Positions 21,116 to 31,806 of a stretch of 64,000 nucleotides of DNA are shown here, piece by piece. The first letter of the stretch is position 1, and each line of letters opens with the position of its first letter. The translations under genes and the position numbers were made by a program. The stretch comes from Phymatolithon calcareum (lineage: Eukaryota > Rhodophyta > Florideophyceae > Hapalidiales). The notes under the pieces were generated by a model. The model ran no database searches, was not told where the DNA came from, and saw only the letters and a program-made list of their open reading frames with translations. The stretch covers positions 248,001 to 312,000 of the forward strand of contig OZ345383.1 in the NCBI GenBank assembly GCA_977006965.1, written 5' to 3'.

Positions 21116-22678
21116 CTATCTTTTCCTCATGCACCTTGTCTTCCATAACAACCCGCGACTAATCCACACTTTCCACGTGCGTATTGTGCGGAAAAACGTG
21201 TCCCGATAGTTCTGATCCATGACCTTGTCCTTCCCGAAGTGGACCCCGCTAAGAAATGGTCGACGATTCGCCAACCGTCCAGCCGCCTCCGTGAAAGAGC
21301 TCCAATTACTGCCGTAGATGCGACCGGTTTTCGCCAGGCTGAGCAAATCGGCAAATGCATATCGTACACATTCCGGTTGCCGGTCGTCACAATCGCGCGG
21401 AATGTAATGCACTCTTCCCGGGAAAGTATCACTTGCCTTCTTTAAAAGAGCAACATCGTCAGCGGCGACAAAGAAATGCAACTGGTCATACTTATTGAGC
21501 AAATAATGCAACACATTAGTGAACTCGCTGAGTTGCGACTTGGATCGCCAGAAGTCGGTCATTTCTTCCGCATCCGGTGTATATTCACAGTTTTCGTTCA
21601 CCTGCACGCCATCTGTTTTGATCATTCGACTGCGCACGTGTGCACCATACACATAGCGGACGTGCGTTGGATAGTAACGTCTTACGATATCGAGTACCTC
21701 TGGTACCGGCCGGAGGCGCCGCATTTCAGCATTGACTGCGAGTGACGAAGAAAGAGTAACTGGAGCCGCGGATGCCACATATGCGCTCTTAAAATACACA
21801 TGTTGATGCGGCTTAATATCGTCCGCGGGCTGAAAGCACTCTCGCTTCATAAGATATGCCACTAATGTTACGCGGGGGCAGTGCACCATGTGTGGTGAAA
21901 AGTACATGATCTCCCCTGGTCGCGCCAAAGGTCCGTCCTTGATCATGTAGTTAAATGGCCGCCAATTACCGTTGCGATGCATTATTTCGGACCACGACGG
22001 GAAAGTGTCGACGACGACAAGGTCCTTATAGAGGGCGGTAGAAACTTGATCAATTCCGGAGACAGACCGCGGGGCATGAGCTTCAAGAATGTCGCCGAAG
22101 CGGGCACCAAGATGTGCATCCGCCTCCCAAACGACGAGCGGTACCCGATGTAGCCGTCGTGCAATTGATAGCCCAGAGGAAAGCGCCCGCAGTCGGTTTC
22201 CTAACCCGTTTTGCACGTGGATGATAAGCAAGCGCGGTTGATGCACACCGGCCTCACGTGCAAGCGCTAGTTTTGTCAGCAAACGTGCAGCCTGAGGTTC
22301 AGGAATTGCCATCGCAACAACCGGCGGAAGCGCAAAATCAGCCACTAGTGATCGGGCGCCGAGAGTAAGATTGAGGGCCGGAGCGACAAAATCCTTTTTC
22401 AATTCAAGTGCATCGTTGAATGTGCCAAGCGCAGGGCTCACAAGCGCCTCGGCAGAGAAGCGAAGAAATAATAGAACCACAATGGCGACGAAAAGGCCCG
22501 CCATGGCGACAATGAGTATCGGAGGACCTGACTTGCCTCGTCGGCGTGGCAAACAGGCACGAGAATGGCGCGCGATGCGCCACGCCGCGGCAAGCCCCCA
22601 CAGCGGTCCACCCGCGGGCATTGGTCGTGGCGGACTCGCGGCTCGTTTCCGTGGTGCGACGGCGAAAGGAAAGGCCAT
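21116..22678 (-). CDS. Type II membrane glycosyltransferase-like protein (O-fucosyltransferase-like)
   Basis: Intact single-exon frame of 520 residues, the only long undamaged host gene here. The start is the first ATG at 22678; a longer frame reaches 22711 only through a non-ATG codon. A basic, proline-rich tail (1-52) precedes one membrane span at 53-73 (ILIVAMAGLFVAIVVLLFL), giving a Golgi-type signal anchor. The lumenal part has HVQNGLGNRLRALSSGL (154-170), followed by WEADAHLGARFGDIL. This GLGNR-x-RAL block is typical of GT-B fold fucosyltransferase-like families, where it contacts the GDP-sugar. GAHVRSR lies near residue 350, and YAFADLLSLA with GSNWSSFTEAAGRLA is near 440-470. GC is higher than in its surroundings. 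The sugar donor is inferred, not shown. Confidence 0.8.
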   Translation of the reverse strand: MAFPFAVAPRKRAASPPRPMPAGGPLWGLAAAWRIARHSRACLPRRRGKSGPPILIVAMAGLFVAIVVLLFLRFSAEALVSPALGTFNDALELKKDFVAPALNLTLGARSLVADFALPPVVAMAIPEPQAARLLTKLALAREAGVHQPRLLIIHVQNGLGNRLRALSSGLSIARRLHRVPLVVWEADAHLGARFGDILEAHAPRSVSGIDQVSTALYKDLVVVDTFPSWSEIMHRNGNWRPFNYMIKDGPLARPGEIMYFSPHMVHCPRVTLVAYLMKRECFQPADDIKPHQHVYFKSAYVASAAPVTLSSSLAVNAEMRRLRPVPEVLDIVRRYYPTHVRYVYGAHVRSRMIKTDGVQVNENCEYTPDAEEMTDFWRSKSQLSEFTNVLHYLLNKYDQLHFFVAADDVALLKKASDTFPGRVHYIPRDCDDRQPECVRYAFADLLSLAKTGRIYGSNWSSFTEAAGRLANRRPFLSGVHFGKDKVMDQNYRDTFFRTIRTWKVWISRGLLWKTRCMRKR

Positions 22679-22737
22679 CGTGAACCGCGCTTCGCGCGAG
22701 TTCTTCCACAATGGGCGCGATGTGCTGGTCGACCTTC

Positions 22738-22744
22738 TTATAAA
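22738..22744 (-). promoter_or_regulatory. Possible TATA box of the glycosyltransferase gene
   Basis: TTTATAA on the minus strand, ~60 bp upstream of the ATG at 22678. Transcription starting ~30 bp downstream would begin near 22708, leaving a 5' UTR of ~30 nt and supporting that ATG. The position is suggestive only. Confidence 0.35.
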
Positions 22745-22902
22745 CTTGCTTGCGCTTGAGTCTGGACAATAGCAAGGGGGGTATGAGACGGCGGGACTGG
22801 GGCCTGTGGAATTCAGCAGTGAGGTCTACCTCGTTCGTCGAAGTGGGAATGCGAACTCGTCAAGGGGCCAACGAGGAGCTGGCCAGCTGCGAGACACTCA
22901 TA

Positions 22903-23036
22903 GGCAGTGCGTCTTACAGAGCTGTTCATGCAGCGCTGTACGAGCGGTAATCATACGCATCCATTAGGCGGCAGTGCGTCTTACAGAGCTGTTCATGCAG
23001 CGCTGTACGAGCGGTAATCATACACATCCATTAGGC
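22903..23036. repeat. Two tandem copies of a 67-bp unit
   Basis: GGCAGTGCGTCTTACAGAGC starts at 22903 and 22970. The copies are almost identical (GCATCC versus ACATCC near the end), so the duplication is recent. A further few bases of the unit follow to ~23041. It lies ~225 bp upstream of the glycosyltransferase start, possibly in its promoter region. Confidence 0.92.
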
Positions 23037-23041
23037 GGCAC

Positions 23042-24397
23042 CGAACGTACTGTACTTGACGAACAGCCAGAAAAGGCATTTTTATCATACAGTGCGCATC
23101 GTCTATCCGTTTCGTGGGCAACTTTGTCTACCTATCGCTGTCGCACAAGTGGAGCGAGCGGAGTAAGAGGCTCCGTGTCCACGCACGGAAACACCAGTCG
23201 CGACAACACTGTAGCCGTGAAGCGTCGGTGCAATGTCGCGATCAGTGTAGGACTTTGCACAATGCAGAACCAGCGAGAAGCCGGAGCATGTGGGATCAGG
23301 GCACGGGATCAGGGCACGAGAATTTGGGGAGCCGGGAAGGCTCAGTTCATGGACCAGGGCACGAGAATGAAGGGGCCGGACAGCGACTCAGCGCATGGAG
23401 TCGTTAATTAGCAGGAGAAGGCACAGCTATTAAGCTCATGGATATCGCGTTTGGCTTCGGTGGCGAAAGAGACCTCGCAGAACCTGCATTTCACGTAGTG
23501 AGGGTTGCGTCTATGTAGATCGATATTTCGCCTGGTCAGATCCCCTGAAGCAATGTGCCACCCGTCGCGCAATTGTCCCAAGAATAATGCACTTACTTGG
23601 ACTGCGTGGTGCTGCTTCCGGTTCCTCCGGATTCACCGCTAGTCGAACTCCTCGAGCAACTCCTTATGTCAACCATTGATGCGGAGGATGTAGGAGCTGA
23701 AAATTCGAAAAGCGAAAGCTTGAATGTGGCACTGAAGTGATCGAGTTTCGCGAAAAGGAATTGCCGACTTAACCTGTTTGGCTTGTGAACCCGAAGATGG
23801 CTCCACTGGCGTATCCTTTATAATAGTCTATCTGTCCCAGTGGGAGCTCTGCATCTACCTCTGCACTATGCGCCTGTTTTCAAAACGAGCCGACATGGGC
23901 ATCTTTTTCCTTGAACAAGAGTGGCCAGCATTGCATGGTCATGAATGAGTCAACCCAAGTGGAATAATACTATCAAAGCAGTCCAGATGGAGTTTCAACT
24001 AGTGTTATGTTCCCTGTTCCGGATTTAATTAGCCGTTCGACTATGGACATCTCCAACGGATTGAGCTCGCAGTCTTGGGCGAAGGTTTTGTGCGGGGAAA
24101 AGTCTCCTGGTTTGTGGTGGTGGAGTCGCTCGCACGGCTGGCTGCATGGAAAAAGGGGCAAACTGACCATGAACTAAGCTTATGCTCCAAACAATACCAA
24201 ACATCTGTCGTTGAAGTCATGCCATGCATGATGTACAGTCGCAGAGAAAATATGTCATAGATCCCTTTCACAGCATACTCTCGCCCCTGCCGCGAATAAC
24301 GTACTTTGCTCTCTTTTGCGACCTCAGTCACGCTTTGTGCCGTACGTAGGTAAGCGCCTCCACACTGGTGTCGTCCAGACGCGGTTCGTTTACAAGG
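23042..24397. other. Intergenic, no gene recognised
   Basis: Only short overlapping frames. A small local repeat of GGATCAGGGCACG and GGGCACGAGAAT occurs around 23293-23370. No domain, RNA gene or transposon end was found. Confidence 0.5.
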
Positions 24398-24399
24398 TA

Positions 24400-24797
24400 C
24401 AGTCAGACCTCGATAAATGGATGGGCAATGTGGAATGGTCCAATATTCTCAAAATCGAGGTTATTCTCAAGTCGAATTTTGAATCATAAGTTTTGGATCA
24501 CACGTGTGCCGAACAGTAGCCATATTCTACTGTACTGTATGCCAATGGCAGGATAAACATGAAAAGTACTTACAGTATTCTACGAGTGAGGATATGCTCC
24601 GTGTACGCTAAACAAAATTATAACAAAATTTAAGGTATGCCCCGTGACCTCGAACATGAAGTAATGCTCCTATCAAATATTCTAGAATCCTTTAATTTTC
24701 GTTAAATTTAGGCAGATACGGTATTCGTGGAGCACTCGATTATGCTGCTAACCGAGGTTATTCTAAAAAAGAGGTTCCATTTATCGAGGTCTGACTG
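24400..24797. mobile_element. pogo/Tc1-mariner-type MITE
   Basis: 398 bp with 22-bp perfect terminal inverted repeats CAGTCAGACCTCGATAAATG(GA), flanked by the dinucleotide TA on both sides (24398-24399 and 24798-24799). The CAGT...CCTCGATAA end type and TA duplication are characteristic of pogo-like elements. Subterminal CGAGGTTATTCT is also inverted. The inside is AT-rich and noncoding, so it needs transposase from elsewhere. Confidence 0.93.
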
Positions 24798-24799
24798 TA

Positions 24800-27570
24800 C
24801 AGTTGTGGTCACGTGCAGCTGTGCAATGTCGTGGGCAACAAAAATAGCCTGGGCCGTGCTGGACTGCACAGTGCAGTTCATACCCGTGCCCTGTATAGGG
24901 CCGTTCCGTACGCGTGCAAAACCGCACGGACCGTACGGTATTGATAATTCATGGCACCAAAGAGGAGAACCTCTGTACCTCTTGAAGGCGTATTATACGC
25001 ATGATGGGCAATACAACTTCGCCGAAATATTCATCCACAGTATCATACTGCATCTCCTCTTCTTCATCCAGCATTTGGAATTCGAATGTGTTTGCAAATC
25101 ATTCGACGTCGCTTCGTCGTTGCCGTCAGTCAGGCTATGAGAATGAATAACAAAACAAAACTCTGTTTCGAACTGCGGCATCCACCGATCGCAGTTGGTG
25201 AGAGCGCAGTGTAATTGCCCCTGTGATCTATGAATCTCCGTACGTGCTTCTCTTCGCCACGCAAGTGCACTCGTCTACACCACTGAATATCTAAAATATA
25301 TCATGCGCAAAAATCAGTTCTATTCGCCGAGGAAAAATACTTGACATCGTTCCATTTAGCTTGTGGATTCGCATTTCCGATCTCCGACACTAATTTAAGT
25401 CCATATATGGACATAGTGATACGACTCTTACCCGGTCGCACTGCAACTCCCTCTCGCGATTTTCACATCGTACTGTGAGACGGATCGCTGGCGGGGTCCC
25501 TTTGACACTCTTCGGCTATTGCAAGCTACCGTGTCTCGCGACTACGCCCGTCTATTCTTTTTTAAAAGAATAAGACAGGATAGGTAATGTAAACCAAGTT
25601 CAGTTCCGTCTCTTGGAAGCTAAAAATACAGCTTATGACGTGGAATGCATCAATTGGAGCGTACAAGCAGTGGCTACGCAATTGTAATTCGACTTCAGTT
25701 GTGGAAGGCCTCAAACAAAGCCCATTCTATGACCTTTAAAGCTATTTTTCCTTTATTTTATCGCACTCGTCATCCAGAGCACGTCATTGGTGTGGACGAA
25801 CTGTACGGCTCCGGTTCTAATTTTGCGCGCAATCTCGAGAGGTGTCAGAGTGAGGATGTAGGATGGGCGAGCTGAAGTTAAGTTCACTGGAGCTCGAAAG
25901 AGGTCTGGAGGTCTCAATTCCGGACTGATGAACGGACTAAAGGCAGGATCATTCAAGAACTCTTCTAGTGCTGCACTAGAACACGCCCGGCGTGTGGAAT
26001 CACTTTGACAGTATCTGTAAATTAGGCACTGCGATGCGGCAGACAGTCCTCATTGAGGGTAGTAGTTGAATGCAACATCGTTCGGGTTTGGGCGTCCTGG
26101 CAAACAAGGGGACTCTGGAAACAGTTTTCTCCATTCGCTTGACATTTCGTCGTTAAGCGTCAGAGCACTCCAGTATGCCATTAACGATCCACAAATCTCT
26201 GGATTATTTATAAATCGTTAATCATGTCCACGGACATGCGTTGTGCATGTGCGTTTCCCTATGCAGATTTATTTTAGTTACTCGCGTTAATAGACTCCCG
26301 CTTGGGGCTCAAAAGAGACAACGCATGGCTACAGATGTACTTTTATGAACGATTGTACCCGCTCTCTGTGTTCTTCCATTTCCTATGGAACATCTGTCCG
26401 TCTCTCTTGCGAGCCACCTTATGCAATCTTGTCCTGTGCTTACTCAAACATGCTGCACTTGAGGACAACACTAAAATTTGATCCTTTGTACATCGCCAGG
26501 ATATGTTACAAAATTGTGTGTCCAATTCCTTTTCTCCTTCTAGCTTCCTTCTCCTTCCACATTGCCCAGGAATAGTCGCTCATCAGTCCTTGGCCATTTC
26601 CATCATTCAGTCCGTTATGCTTCTCAAACATACTGTTGCTCTATTCTACTCTTCCACAGAGCGATCTTCGACAGCATGGTTCGTTTAGTTTAAGAATATT
26701 GACGTATCATATAGGCGAACCGTACCACCTTAGATTGTGCGACAGCACATGCATCTGCCGCGCAAAATAAAGCTCTGCTCGTGCATGCTCACAAGCAGAT
26801 CTCGGCACGACTCCTGAGTCGTCCTTTTTCAACGTACTGTATTATCCATCTAGACAACTAGGCAAATTTTTCTGTACTCATGTGTAATTCCAAAAATTGC
26901 GAGAGTCGATTGAGCTGAGAAGCACCGAATTTCGGACGCAATCCACGAAAATACTCTTGTGATGAATGGGCAGACGTCTGTCCGGGCCACCTAGTGGCCT
27001 GCATCTCTCTTCATGCGGAACGCACTTTTTGATTCTGCACGCGTCAGCGTTGCATTCTTGTCGATAAAACGTGCCTTTTTGGGGAAAGCGGTCCCGGAAT
27101 GCGCAATCGTAAAATCGTGTTCGCAGTTTCATATTCACGTTCAACTATGGAAATCTATTATACAAAATATCGCCTTGACATTGTTGCAATGACTTCATAG
27201 CAATAGATTGAAACCTTTGCCAAAATTGGCAAACGATTCAAACTATGGCTGCATGAGGGTGGAGGTCAACTCTCCACTGGGCGACGTGAGCTTCGGAAGC
27301 TATTTTTCATTTCTACAATTCGAATCGCCCAACGTGTACCGATCTCCCGAGTTTGCAGGGCACGCCGCGCGGCGCTCTTGGTCCTCATGCATTGATCAAT
27401 AGAAATATATGTTTTGGATTATAGGCTGGGTTTTAACGCTAGGATCCCGTTGATGATCCTCACTGGAATCCCACTCCCACGGTTTTGTCGGGCTCACTTC
27501 TTGATGAAATTGTGAGCCTGGCGGCGTAGAGGTTCGCCGCAGAGGGAAATAATTCAATCGAATAGACTGT
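24800..27570. other. Intergenic, no gene recognised
   Basis: No frame has recognisable motifs and none exceeds ~90 codons after 25140. The frame at 24727-25140 starts inside the MITE and is not supported. I see no RNA gene or repeat pair here. Confidence 0.45.
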
Positions 27571-27921
27571 TTGCCCAAGATTTCCATTGGAGTTTCTATT
27601 TTCGTCAGATTCCTCCCTCCTAAAGTCGCTGGACGGGAGGGCCGGCGCCCTCCCCAGCCCATGAAGAACGAGCTACCACCATTTCTCACCCTCAGAAAAG
27701 CGAAGCACAGGCTTCTTTGCACGCACTGGTTATTTCACCGCTTCCCATACTGGCAAGAGCAAGCAAGAAACGAAGATTCCGAACTAGATGAAGCACTAAA
27801 GGATATTTCAAACTTAATATCCAAACAACGACTTTCCGATATTCAAAAAGAAATGCTCGAAATGGCAGTTGATACTGTCCAAAGAAAATGTCCGAAAACA
27901 ACTACATTAATGAGAACGTAA
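27571..27921 (+). pseudogene. LINE I, C-terminal fragment, copy 1
   Basis: A 116-residue frame containing GREGRRPPQPMKNELPPFLT and LRKAKHRLLCTHWLFHRFP, a divergent version of the C-terminal KHR...FxRFP block of families A, B, C and G. A helical tail (LDEALKDISNLISKQRLSD) leads to the stop. A second copy lies on the minus strand at 54930-55440, sharing the GC-rich near-palindrome GGGAGGGCCGGCGCCCTCCC. Confidence 0.75.
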
Positions 27922-28010
27922 GCAACGGATTTTAGCGCAACGAAAAGTCTCTCAGGTGCAATGATAATTGACAAGGGAGCTTCAATTAAACAGAAATCCA
28001 ATCCAGTCCT
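27912..28010 (-). repeat. Dispersed ~100-bp repeat, copy 1
   Basis: Close match to 57510-57609 on the plus strand. Shared blocks are ACTGGATTGGATTTCTGTTT, GTCAATTATCATTGCACC and GAGAGACTTTTCGTTGCGCT. The minus strand can be read as LSIIIAPERLFVALKSVAY. Identity drops abruptly at both edges. The element it belongs to is unknown. Confidence 0.75.
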
Positions 28011-29085
28011 TGCGAAGGTAACGTCGACCATTTCATGTTCTTCAAAATCCGTTGCCGTGCATGATATCGCCGTTCCGCGAGACGCTTCATACTGCGACTG
28101 GCCTCTAGTTCGCGCCTGAATTTCTGGTCCAATTGACGACCGGCAGAGACGATGATGAAGCTGCATCAGAGAGGCTCACAAATCAGTGCTTTATCTCTAG
28201 CTGTCCTCTACTTAGATTACGACAGAGCGTTATTCGTGCTTGCTAATTAGGAAAGCACTCCTTCTCTGTGTGCCACTCGAAATATGATTCTATACTTCCC
28301 TGCACAAACGATGTGGTTCCACGATTCCACCTGGAAGACCAGAACTTTACGATCGGAAGAGAGAATGTAACCCAAGGGTTTCTTCCAGGGGAGGCACCAA
28401 TTTGAATCAAATGCAATTATGAGCTGATTTCAGTAGCATTATTTTAATTTTGTAACCATGATTGTTCTGCAAAAATTTCCAGGTGGACATGTGGTAATAG
28501 ATTTGTGTGTTGGCGTCATTGGTGTCCAATTGTTGGCTTGCGTTTAATTGCAGTGCTAATTGCGGAGTCTATCTTTCTAACAATTAAAAACTTTAATTGA
28601 AAGTTTCTGAACAATTCCCAGCAATCAAACTCGTGCATCCGCCTGGTCTACTCTTGTCTCCAGTGCGGCAGTCCTTATAAGAAGTGTCTCCTACGTTCTA
28701 TCATTCAATCATTCCATATGCATCACAAGTACACTGTCGACAGTACAGTGTGAGCGCATGTAAAAATATTCTTGGGACTTTCGCGCGCTCACGTCTTATG
28801 CAGTTTAATGATGCTTAGCTCCTCGCTTGCTAAAAAGCAAATTTTGTCAAACTAGTCAAAATACATTGTCGTACATAAAAGCACCTTCGTTAAGTAGTAC
28901 TTTTGTGACACTCGCGAACACCATTTTGCAGTCCACATGGTCGATTTGCGTGAGACCTTTTCCAATCAAAATACGACCAAGCACTTGGAACATTAAATCT
29001 GCAAAACCTGCACGTCGTCGAAATAGTACTTAGCGGTCAAATGCGAAAACTCTAGCAGGGAGACTAATATCTTGCTAAGTTTCAG
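28011..29085. other. Intergenic, no gene recognised
   Basis: AT-rich with only short frames. CAATTGC-type words occur near 28540-28600, but no transposon ends could be paired. Confidence 0.4.
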
Positions 29086-29089
29086 ACAT

Positions 29090-29166
29090 CGTGAAGATAG
29101 AGGTGCCCATTTTAGAACTAAAAGTTTCGTTACAACGTACACTACCCGCGTCGAGGATGAGTACTG
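29090..29166 (+). pseudogene. LINE E remnant
   Basis: The stretch around 29128-29163 encodes a decayed version of the E motif LQRTLASSKMSTE. It stops abruptly at the GC-rich start of the next element. Confidence 0.5.
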
Positions 29167-30345
29167 ATGCCCGGTGGAATAAAGGCTGACAGATCCGAAC
29201 GGACCACAAATGACACAAGACAAGCTTCCGGCGCCGGCGCCTGTGCCCTCGTCGGCGCAGTGGCCGCAGCGACCAAGCTGCACAATACGCTTTTTTCGAC
29301 GGTAACCCCGCCAGAAATGGCGAGCGCGATCGCGAAAGAGCCCGCTTGGGACTCGGCGAATCGAGAATTCGCCACGCTAGAATTGCCGGACCCAACCCCA
29401 GCCGTCGTCGGATTCCAAGAAATATTTCAAATTTGAGTGGATTTGAGACAGACATATTCTACACACCTTCTCAGAGGGAAAGGATGCTCATGCCTCTAGT
29501 TATGATCGTGAGGAAACCGCAAGTTTTTAAAGTGGAACGCAAATGGCCGCCGCACTCCTTTCTTCAGGCTCTCATCTCGCCCGCGCAGCAGCACATCCCA
29601 GCGTACTCCACCTCGCACAGTTGGTCACTCCCGAAGGCCAATGCCCATTGTCCGTCCTCAATTCGCTAATCGCGTTACATACAACGTTCTACGCGCCACA
29701 AAACGGTCACTGATTCACAAAAGACAGTCCTCAGACTTTCTTGGATGTGTTATTGATACTGGTGCACAGAAGAGCGTGGTTGGCAGAAAACAGGCCAAGG
29801 CATATTGTAAGAAGGTTGGTATTCGGATGTGTCTCCGACGATAAAGCACAGAATTACGTTTCGGTGATGGGTGCCACACAAGTCTGGGCTTTATGGTGGT
29901 TCGCGCCCGTACGCCAATAGGATTTATAGAGCATGACTTCGATGTCATATCTGCCCCCATACCAATGCTACTTGGATTGGACGTCATGGACGCTCAGCAT
30001 CTGGTTGCTAACAATGTCGACAAACGTCTAGAATGCAAAGCATAACACTGGAATATGCCCATAGAGCGCAAGTTCGGTCACCTATACGTCAAATGGGGCA
30101 CTCCATTGTGCATGTTCGCAAAGGCTGAACTCCACAAGATGCATCTTCATTTCTACCGTCCAAGCGCTCGAAAGTTGTACAATCTGATAGGACGTGCTCA
30201 TCCTACCGAAGCCACGCTCGAAACTCTAAAACTACTTGAGGAAATCAAGCGGAGTTGCTCAACGTGTCCTGAATTCTCCCCCCGGCCTCTCCGGTTAAAA
30301 GTAACCCTGTCAGATGAATAAATCATATTAACCGGGAGCTAACCC
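29167..30345 (+). pseudogene. LTR retrotransposon gag-protease-integrase fragment
   Basis: A GC-rich frame (29167-29436) is followed, in the same frame after several stops, by an aspartic protease: GCVIDTGAQKSVVG at ~29737 with the catalytic DTGA, then GFIEHDFDVISAPIPMLLGL (29908-29970). Next comes an integrase zinc-binding region, with HKMHLHFYRPSARKLYNLIG (H-x3-5-H) and SCSTCPEF (C-x2-C) at ~30130-30290. Protease directly before integrase is the copia-type order. The fragment ends at ~30345. LTRs and RT are not seen. Confidence 0.75.
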
Positions 30346-30379
30346 TTGATCTGATGTGGGTTCAAACTAAACAGGGGAA

Positions 30380-30677
30380 TTCCACCTGTGGTATAGTGGT
30401 AAAACTGCCTCCGCGCACCTGTGCGCATATTTCGGTATGATACAGGCAGGAATGTTGAGGTCGCCGGTTCGAGTCCTGTCACAAGCAAGAATTGAATTAA
30501 CGTTCCGCAAAGGGCACACGGATGTCGCCGTGGAGTGGTGTGCAGCAGTACTAGCGCGAAGCAGATACGCGAGTACCAGGAATGGATCCATATCAGGAAC
30601 ATTTAGAGGACCCCTAGATGTTGAATAGTGTACACTTTGTATAATTCGAATAACCTGCAATAAACAAACAAACAAAC
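30380..30677 (+). mobile_element. tRNA-headed SINE, copy 2
   Basis: Flanked by AAACAGGGGAA (30369-30379 and 30678-30688); the leading A residues may belong to the tail. A box TGGTATAGTGGTAA is near 30390 and B box GGTTCGAGTCC at ~30466. Between them a hairpin CCTGTGCGCATA...TATGATACAGG lengthens the tRNA-like head. The tail is five CAAA repeats. It is very similar to copy 1 along its whole length. Confidence 0.93.
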
Positions 30678-30714
30678 AAACAGGGGAAGAAGCCGATCCT
30701 CCACGTCATTGATA

Positions 30715-31080
30715 CACACGCTCACTTCAGCGCTGCGTAATTCATCCCCAATCAGACCATCGAGAACGACACGTTTAAGGTGCCTAACGTTGATATTTAA
30801 CCGAGCACTCCTTTGGAGAAAATCAGTTTTGCTTGCCAACTTTGGGAGGACCGCGGTGATCGAACTAGTCGCCTTACAACGTTCTCTAGAGTCGTCGAAG
30901 ATGAGTACAGAAATTGAAGGTAAGTGACTCACAGGAGCTCTTGTTGGGAGAGATTACGAATCAAGAACGTCTTGAGTAGCCAGAGGACTTTAGCTTAGAG
31001 AATATCGTAAGAGCTGCCCCGTTACTTCCAGGCGAGGCTTCGGGAGCTCTCAAAATAAAATCGTCAAATATACCTTTTGA
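30715..31080 (+). pseudogene. LINE E6, C-terminal fragment with tail
   Basis: Encodes TTRLRCLTLIFNRALLWRKS, VLLANFGRTAVIELVALQRS and SSKMSTEIEGK, then a decayed end and the E tail (GGGAGCTCTCAAAATAAAAT). It begins after the second SINE, near a decayed ERT-like context at ~30760. Confidence 0.8.
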
Positions 31081-31129
31081 GAGCTTTTAGATAAACGCTT
31101 ACATATGCCATTCCTGCATGCTGGTCATT

Positions 31130-31290
31130 CCATTCTTGATACTCACACGTGCACTTGTTTGTGGAGAAATTCGAATTAATTAGGTCATGAGTGACCAGAC
31201 TACGCTACATTGGAAAACCGTTGGAAAGCTAGCACTGTAACTCTTAAGTGAGGCATTGGGAGGTCTTAGATAAATCCTTATATCCCCTCA
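31130..31290 (+). pseudogene. LINE E7, terminal fragment
   Basis: A short piece with a decayed LTRALV-x-GEIRIN stretch (31140-31180) and a degenerate E tail (GAGGCATTGGGAGGTCTTAG, ATAAATCC). Another partial tail copy lies at ~31078-31105. Confidence 0.55.
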
Positions 31291-31512
31291 ATGGTTTTTC
31301 GCGAAGGAGAGTCTCCATGCCACTCGGACTCGCTTCATCACATTTCGTCAAATTGTGAAGGGCCGATCGCGGTAATTTATATTAAATCGAAAAACCGTGA
31401 ATACCAGACCGTAGCGTTACGACACTTCCGTTTTGGTGTGCAAGCGGCAGGAGAAAACGCTTTTTGTCGCCTCGGTTTTCGCTGGTATGAAGACATTTGA
31501 TTCTTGCCGTAG

Positions 31513-31806
31513 ATGGTGGATAGTTTCATGTGTGGGCAGTGTGTACGGGAATTCGAAGGCCCATATTTTACACGGTTTTGTTCATCTTTCTTATCATCAG
31601 TTGATAATGCTGCAATATTCGTTGCTATAATGCTCGGTTTCTTATTTGAGACGGATCAAGGGACCGGGACGCTTGATAAGCTCAAGGAACTCTTCTTAAA
31701 AGTGTATGCTTTCCTTCTCAACTCATTCGTCTACATTCGTTCTTCAGGTTGCTCAAGGTACGTAGGAACATGTATTCCCTGTGGAGCCGTCTGCGTCATT
31801 GGGTAG
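31513..31806 (+). CDS. Hypothetical 97-residue ORF
   Basis: Begins MVDSFMCGQCVREFEGPYF with a C-x2-C pair and another cysteine ~15 residues on, then a hydrophobic stretch AAIFVAIMLGFLF and a helical part (LDKLKELFLKVYAFLLNSF). No family recognised. It could be a small membrane protein, an exon, or chance. Confidence 0.25.
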   Translation: MVDSFMCGQCVREFEGPYFTRFCSSFLSSVDNAAIFVAIMLGFLFETDQGTGTLDKLKELFLKVYAFLLNSFVYIRSSGCSRYVGTCIPCGAVCVIG

